Program-made: the position numbers and the translations under genes
NCBI GenBank assembly: GCA_010365205.1
Contig: JAAFGU010000056.1
Location: 1-10,318 of the forward strand
DNA length: 10,318 bases
Reading direction: 5' to 3'
Source of the DNA: Aromatoleum sp.
GTDB lineage: Bacteria > Pseudomonadota > Gammaproteobacteria > Burkholderiales > Casimicrobiaceae
Shown: one piece after another, positions 6,405 through 10,318 of the stretch
How positions within the stretch are numbered: the first letter of the stretch is position 1
Layout of the letters: each line of letters begins with the position of its first letter
The notes under the pieces: generated by a model
What the model saw: only the letters and a program-made list of their open reading frames with translations
The model's database searches: none
What the model was told of the DNA's origin: nothing

Positions 6405-8075
6405 TCAGCGCAGACGTTGCCGCGAGATCATGATGTTCTGAATCAGGTCCGGGTCCTCGAACAGCGCTTCCCAGTTCGCGGGCGCGAGGACGCCGTCGGG
6501 CTTGATCGTCCAGCAGATGAATTCGCGCTCGCGGAAGAATTCAACGACGAACCGTGCGTCGCAATTGTACCGGGCCAGCATCGCAACGCAAAACTCCATC
6601 ATGATCTTGAGCCGCGGCGAGCGGTCGATCAGCTTGGCCATTCCTTTCAGCGCCAGCCCTTCCGCGCCCTCGATATCCATTTTCATCGCGTCGATCTTCG
6701 CGAGACGCGTGCCGAAGTGCTCGTCGAGGGACACGCAGTGGACCATTTCGGACTCGACCTGACCCGAATGGTGGAGTTCCAACGTGTCTTTGCGCGTCGA
6801 GGCCAGATGGCCGGCGCCGGACCAGTAGCGGTCGTACACCAGGTTCACGTCGCGCGCCGCGTCCGCCACCGCGAGCTTCGCCAGCGTCACCACGGCGTCC
6901 AGGCCATTGACGTGGACCGTCGCCCGCAACAGCTCGTAGAAATTGCTGCTTGGCTCGAACGCGTAGACGTGCCCCGTAAGGCCGACGCATGCGCCGGCCA
7001 GCACCGTGTAGACACCCTGATTGGCGCCGATGTCGAGAACGGTGTCGCCCGGCCGCAGCAGCGGGCAGAAGGCCGTCGCGTAGTGGTTTTCCCAGACGCC
7101 GCCGAGCAACAGCTGCGATCCGATGTCGATGCTCCGCGTGTCCACGAAAATCTTGTGTCCGGTGCGAAGGTACGTCAGCGCGCGGTGATCCCCGAGGTAG
7201 GCCACCTGCGAGCAGAGTACGTCCTGCACCGCCTCGCGGTACATCTGCACCATCGACGCGACTTCCTTCGCGATTCCGGAGAGCGTCTGCTCGATCCGCG
7301 CGACTCTCGTCGCCATGTCGGCCGCGTCAACCGCAGGCAGCGGCCGCTCGCGCGTTTCGGCGAGCTGGCGCACGGCGTTGTATTCCCCTGCGCGGACGAA
7401 GTCGTCGAAGACGTTCGGCGGCGCGAGAAACCGTTCGCGCCGATCGGCGTGCTCGGCGGCGAGGTAGTACCGGTTGAGACCATCGAAATAGACGAATTCG
7501 TACGCCGCCGCGGTGAGCAGGGGCTCCCAGGCATCGTGCCGCGATACCGAAGTCAAGGGCTCGATCGCCTCCACGACGATGATCCATGGTCGCTGCGTGA
7601 CGAGATCGCAACCCCTCAGCGCGTCCGCCTCCGCGCCCTCGACGTCGATCTTGAGGAAATGCACTTCTCCGCTGACATGCTCGGCCCAGACGTCGCGCAG
7701 GCGCCGTTGCGACACCCGCATCGGCCGCACCTGCCATCCGGCGCGGCGATGCCGGTCCGCGATCGTCGCGTCCAGCGTCGAGAGCCCGGTATCGACGACG
7801 TCGTGGAAATCGCGCTCGCCGTCGGCATCGCCGATCACGATCCGAAGGTTGATGTCGCGCGGTCGCGCGGTGCACAGTGCCTCGTGATACTTCGGGACGG
7901 GCTCGACGTTGATGCCGGACCAGCCAAGTTCGTAGAAGGCGCGGGTCACCGAATCGAGATCGGGATCGTTGGCGCCGACGTCGATGTAGAAGCCGCGCGG
8001 CACGTCGCCGAGCGCGCGCACCAACATCACGTCTTCATAGTTCTGGGCGTGGGAGATGAAGCGCATGGCCGCCAT
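6405..8075 (-). CDS. Two-domain FkbM-family methyltransferase
   Basis: This is a predicted 556-residue cytoplasmic protein with two FkbM-type S-adenosylmethionine methyltransferase domains, likely O-methylating sugars of the polysaccharide made by this cluster (inferred from context). Domain 1 (about 4-245) begins RFISHAQNYEDV and has the SAM motif FYIDVGAND (29-37) and the later motif FLKIDVEGAE (140-149). A helical, possibly coiled-coil linker (about 250-290, MATRVARIEQTL and following) leads to domain 2 (about 300-556), with TVLDIGANQG (345-354) and MKMDIEGAE (464-472). Both SAM sites look intact, and the two domains are divergent rather than a recent duplication. FkbM domains usually occur singly in proteins of about 250-300 residues. 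The ATG at 8075 is used here; the ATG three codons later (8066) fits family starts equally well. No strong ribosome site precedes either. gmd follows after 49 bases. Confidence 0.88.
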   Translation of the reverse strand: MAAMRFISHAQNYEDVMLVRALGDVPRGFYIDVGANDPDLDSVTRAFYELGWSGINVEPVPKYHEALCTARPRDINLRIVIGDADGERDFHDVVDTGLSTLDATIADRHRRAGWQVRPMRVSQRRLRDVWAEHVSGEVHFLKIDVEGAEADALRGCDLVTQRPWIIVVEAIEPLTSVSRHDAWEPLLTAAAYEFVYFDGLNRYYLAAEHADRRERFLAPPNVFDDFVRAGEYNAVRQLAETRERPLPAVDAADMATRVARIEQTLSGIAKEVASMVQMYREAVQDVLCSQVAYLGDHRALTYLRTGHKIFVDTRSIDIGSQLLLGGVWENHYATAFCPLLRPGDTVLDIGANQGVYTVLAGACVGLTGHVYAFEPSSNFYELLRATVHVNGLDAVVTLAKLAVADAARDVNLVYDRYWSGAGHLASTRKDTLELHHSGQVESEMVHCVSLDEHFGTRLAKIDAMKMDIEGAEGLALKGMAKLIDRSPRLKIMMEFCVAMLARYNCDARFVVEFFREREFICWTIKPDGVLAPANWEALFEDPDLIQNIMISRQRLR

Positions 8076-8084
8076 CGTCTTTGA

Positions 8085-8240
8085 TTGGAATTCCCGCCGC
8101 GTCGCCGACTGAAGTGCAGTACTCGCGGAACATCGTGATCAGCGCCGCGTCGGATTCGGCAGTCGACGCTCCGCCCTCGGCCGCGACGTACGGGGCCGGT
8201 GGCGATCGATCGCGCCCGGCACGTGGACCGGTTCCAGATC
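8085..8240 (-). pseudogene. Possible frameshifted coding remnant before the FkbM gene
   Basis: On the minus strand, one frame reads LEPVHVPGAIDR (about 8237-8202). The adjacent frame then continues YVAAEGGASTAESDAAL and ITMFREYCTSVG (8190 to about 8115). Both look protein-like, with G/C-rich third positions, as if one reading frame were split by an indel. The second frame stays open into the start of the FkbM gene and stops shortly after 8040. I do not recognise the family, and no plausible start is present. It could be the tail of a lost gene or chance open sequence. Confidence 0.25.
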
Positions 8241-8278
8241 CCGGCTCCGACGAACTCCGCGGGCAGGCCCCGCGCGCG

Positions 8279-8335
8279 GTAAGCGCCGTCCTCCCCGGTG
8301 ACGCCCGTGACGATCGCGGTCTTCGATGAGATCAT
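8279..8335 (-). pseudogene. 5' fragment of a second gmd-like gene
   Basis: An ATG at 8335 opens a frame reading MISSKTAIVTGVTGEDGAY, the start of a GDP-mannose 4,6-dehydratase including the NADP-binding GVTGEDG loop. It matches the intact gmd start (MPTPNSAIVTGVTGQDGAC) at 12 of 19 residues with no gap. Many shared codons differ at the third base, so it is not a recent copy. After GAY the frame no longer resembles Gmd (RARGLPAEFV and so on). About 19 of the roughly 345 expected codons remain. I read it as a gene remnant; a functional mini-protein is unlikely. Confidence 0.7.
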
Positions 8336-8336
8336 G

Positions 8337-8390
8337 GCATTGCTTATCGATGGCGCCTGCGCATACCGGGCATTGTAGCCGCTCGGACAT
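8337..8390 (-). pseudogene. Probable 5' fragment of a zinc-ribbon SAM methyltransferase gene
   Basis: An ATG at 8390 begins MSERLQCPVCAGAIDKQC, a CPxC start resembling the N-terminal zinc-binding part of class I methyltransferases common in O-antigen clusters. The likeness ends within 14-18 codons, just where the gmd-like start codon (8335) appears. The match is short, so chance is possible. It gains weight from lying between two clearer gene starts on the same strand. Confidence 0.4.
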
Positions 8391-8421
8391 ACGGTCGCGG
8401 CGCTCGCTCCGTGCCGGGTCT

Positions 8422-8511
8422 GTATGTTCCGGCGGCAACGTCGCCCAATGCGCGCCATAGCAGCACGTCCTCACCGTTCTGGGCATGCGAGACGAAGGGC
8501 ATCGCGGGCAT
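8422..8511 (-). pseudogene. 5' fragment of a second FkbM methyltransferase gene
   Basis: A minus-strand frame starting at ATG 8511 (or 8502), 10 bases after the glycosyltransferase stop, reads MPAMPFVSHAQNGEDVLLWR and then ALGDVAAGTY. This is the canonical FkbM N-terminus, matching the intact gene (MRFISHAQNYEDVMLVRALG) at 19 of 27 residues from the inner Met with no gap. At the point where the SAM-binding strand YIDVGAND should begin, the sequence becomes unrelated (RPGTERAPRP), and the frame stops near 8344. The spacing after the glycosyltransferase is normal for an operon gene, so a working fkbM probably once stood here. Confidence 0.75.
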
Positions 8512-8521
8512 CGGGCGAGTC

Positions 8522-10318
8522 TCAGCCACGCGCCGTTGCCGGCGCCTCGGTGGCCGGCGCCAGCAGTCCCAGCTCGGACAGCCGCCGGCGCATCAGCGCG
8601 GCGGCGTTCGCCTGCGTGAAGCGCGTGCGAATGTCGTGTCGGCCGCGAGCCGCGATCCGCCTCCGGAATCCGGCGTCGTCGACGAGCCGCCGCATCCAGT
8701 GCGCCGCATGTTCGATGTCCGGATCTGCCCAGCGAAACCGCTCGTCGTTATACAGGTACTCGCCTTTGCGGATCGGGACCAGCGTGCAGTCGACGAGACA
8801 GCTGTTGTCGTCGTCCATGAACTCGAGGTTGCCCGAGTAGCGCGTGCCGATCACCGGCTTGCCCTGGTACATCGACTCGGCGAGGCCGAGCCCCAGTCCC
8901 TCGGCGCGGTGCAGCGACGCGTACGCGTCAACGACGCTCTGCAGGCCCGACACCTGGTCGCGGCTGTAAAATCCGTCGACGATGACGATCCGGTCGTCGC
9001 CGCCGATCAGGTCCCGCATCGCCCGCAGCTTTTCCGGCTGGCGGGCGCCGTTGATCGATTTGATCACGAGGCCGACGTCGCGTCGGGCCGGACCGAACGC
9101 CCGCATGAATGCCGCGATGCAGGCGTCGGGATTCTTGCGGGTGATGAAGGAATTGAAATCGAAGCTGAACAGAAAAAAGAAACGGTCGTCGGGCAACCCG
9201 AATTCCGTCCGTGTGTACGGCCGTGAAACGGTGACCTCGATCGGCGTCGGGATCTTGACCACGGGCTTTCGCGTGGCGCGGCGCATCGCGTCGGCGATGA
9301 ACTCGGTCGCCACCCAGATCTCGTCGACGTCGGCGAACGCGTGGTCCCATTCGCGCGGCACCTGCTCCAGCTCCCAAAACCAGTAGCCGACGTTGCAGCG
9401 GCCTGCGGCGGTCCCGTCGACGAGCAGGCTGCGGATGGGCCGCATCATGTCGGGATTGAGGCAGAACACCGCGCAACGGTGGGAAAGCTCGTCGACGACG
9501 TGCGCGGCTATCGACCGGTCGGCCTGGCGCGTGATCAATCCCAGGTCGACATCCTGGACGGCGAACGGAATCCCGCCCACGACGCACGCCTTCGCCAGCG
9601 CGCGGAGGCTCTCGCCCAGGCCGAACTCACCGTACGCGAACCCGACGAGGTCGACGCCGGGCGCCACCGCCGTCGTCGCGCGCGCCACCTGACGGGTCAG
9701 CACCGTTTCGCCCAGTCGCTCGAGTTCGGCGAGCGGGAGCGCGAGGACGTGGCCGATGTGGAACACGGTCTTGATGAAATGCATGCGCCAATGGGCGACG
9801 CACGGGGCGAACGGGTTCGGCGGAACCCAGTCGTCGCGGCAGGCGTCCGCGTAGTACGCGGCGAACATCGCGACGTGCGCCGCGTCGATGTCGGCCGACC
9901 GCAGAGGCGCGGACGTCGAAAGCGGTAGCTCGATCCGGCGCACGAATTCGCGCGACTGCACGAGAGCGGGTTCCGCGAGGGACAGCGCACGCAGGCAGAA
10001 ATCCCATGCCCACGTGTGCGGCAGATCGCGAAACCCTCCGGTGGCGTCGTACAGCGTGCGCCGAAAGAACAGGTTCGCCATGTCGACGGCCACGAACTCC
10101 TGGTGAATGAGCGTGTGACCGACCGTGTCGGCCTCGGCGAACGCCTCCAGCCGCTCCGTCCAACTCGCCACGCGCGCATCGTGCTCCGGCCCCACGGGTC
10201 GGCCGGCGGCGTCGATGAACGCGACGTTCGAAAAGCCCCAATCGCCGCCGCATCCGGTGACCGCGTCGACCATCGTCGCGAGTCGCGTGGACGCGAATGC
10301 AGCGCGCCCGGCCAGCAC
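8522..10318 (-). CDS. Two-part glycosyltransferase, GT2-like plus GT4 (5' end outside window)
   Basis: The last 598 residues of a large cytoplasmic or membrane-associated glycosyltransferase are visible; the frame is open to the window edge, so the gene starts beyond 10318. The first visible part (about 1-130) resembles the acceptor half of a GT2 domain: NVAFIDAAGRPVGPEHD, then ANLFFRRTLYDATGGF and WAWDFCLRAL. From about 220 a GT4-type (GT-B) glycosyltransferase follows, with GFAYGEFGLGESLRAL (226-241), WFWELEQVP (313-321), IPTPIEV (356-362) and the donor-site pattern E473-x7-E481 in HRAEGLGLGLAESMYQGKPV. Such fusions occur in O-antigen and capsule clusters and may add two different residues of a repeat. 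The acceptor and sugar are not determinable; GDP-D-rhamnose from Gmd/Rmd is a plausible donor (inference). It ends with an alanine-rich tail and a TGA 10 bases before the fkbM remnant. Confidence 0.87.
   Translation of the reverse strand: MLAGRAAFASTRLATMVDAVTGCGGDWGFSNVAFIDAAGRPVGPEHDARVASWTERLEAFAEADTVGHTLIHQEFVAVDMANLFFRRTLYDATGGFRDLPHTWAWDFCLRALSLAEPALVQSREFVRRIELPLSTSAPLRSADIDAAHVAMFAAYYADACRDDWVPPNPFAPCVAHWRMHFIKTVFHIGHVLALPLAELERLGETVLTRQVARATTAVAPGVDLVGFAYGEFGLGESLRALAKACVVGGIPFAVQDVDLGLITRQADRSIAAHVVDELSHRCAVFCLNPDMMRPIRSLLVDGTAAGRCNVGYWFWELEQVPREWDHAFADVDEIWVATEFIADAMRRATRKPVVKIPTPIEVTVSRPYTRTEFGLPDDRFFFLFSFDFNSFITRKNPDACIAAFMRAFGPARRDVGLVIKSINGARQPEKLRAMRDLIGGDDRIVIVDGFYSRDQVSGLQSVVDAYASLHRAEGLGLGLAESMYQGKPVIGTRYSGNLEFMDDDNSCLVDCTLVPIRKGEYLYNDERFRWADPDIEHAAHWMRRLVDDAGFRRRIAARGRHDIRTRFTQANAAALMRRRLSELGLLAPATEAPATARG

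Noticed and set aside
5279..6433. 384-codon plus-strand open frame opposite gmd
   Set aside because: It is a shadow of gmd with no family resemblance.
6348..8084. 578-codon plus-strand open frame opposite the FkbM gene
   Set aside because: Its composition (RVDVEH-like, His/Asp/Arg/Val-rich) is that of an antisense frame. The minus strand carries unmistakable double FkbM motifs.
8280..8337. Continuation of the zinc-ribbon stub as HDLIEDR, resembling the DDRYGYPG region of that methyltransferase family
   Set aside because: The same bases encode the gmd start much more convincingly in another frame, so the resemblance is probably fortuitous.

Overview
The window is GC-rich, densely coding bacterial chromosomal DNA. 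Coding frames show strong G/C bias at third codon positions. The gene content suggests a Gram-negative, probably betaproteobacterial (Burkholderiales-like) chromosome: lipid A aminoarabinose genes, a Bcp peroxiredoxin next to a PIN-PhoH ATPase, and a GDP-rhamnose polysaccharide cluster. The genus cannot be fixed from the sequence alone.

Left half, plus strand (1-4417). The 3' part of an ArnA-type UDP-glucuronate decarboxylase is followed by arnD, a deformylase of the same L-Ara4N lipid A modification pathway. Then come bcp (thiol peroxidase) and a PIN-PhoH family ATPase. The arn genes look like the tail of an operon that begins left of the window. bcp and phoH each have a clear Shine-Dalgarno sequence. 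The 268-base bcp-phoH gap carries a 23-bp direct repeat and a weak promoter candidate.

Right half, minus strand (10318-4414). This reads toward the centre and looks like the end of a surface-polysaccharide (O-antigen, capsule or rhamnan) cluster. In transcription order it has a large glycosyltransferase with GT2-like and GT4 parts (5' end outside the window), a 446-base stretch with no intact gene, a two-domain FkbM methyltransferase, gmd and rmd. Gmd and Rmd convert GDP-D-mannose to GDP-D-rhamnose. The glycosyltransferase and methyltransferase could build and O-methylate the chain. The two halves converge on one palindromic CTAG at 4414-4417, which supplies the last bases of both stop codons.

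The most unusual part is 8076-8521. It holds short 5' ends of at least two, probably three, genes in series: an fkbM start (about 27-30 codons), a probable zinc-ribbon methyltransferase start (about 14-18 codons) and a gmd start (19 codons). All are on the minus strand and each is cut off soon after its start codon. A less certain frameshifted remnant follows. The fkbM-then-gmd order of the stubs repeats the order of the intact genes just downstream. This suggests an old duplicated or replaced segment that has been deleted down to gene starts, or an assembly problem. I found no tRNA, rRNA, CRISPR array or insertion sequence.
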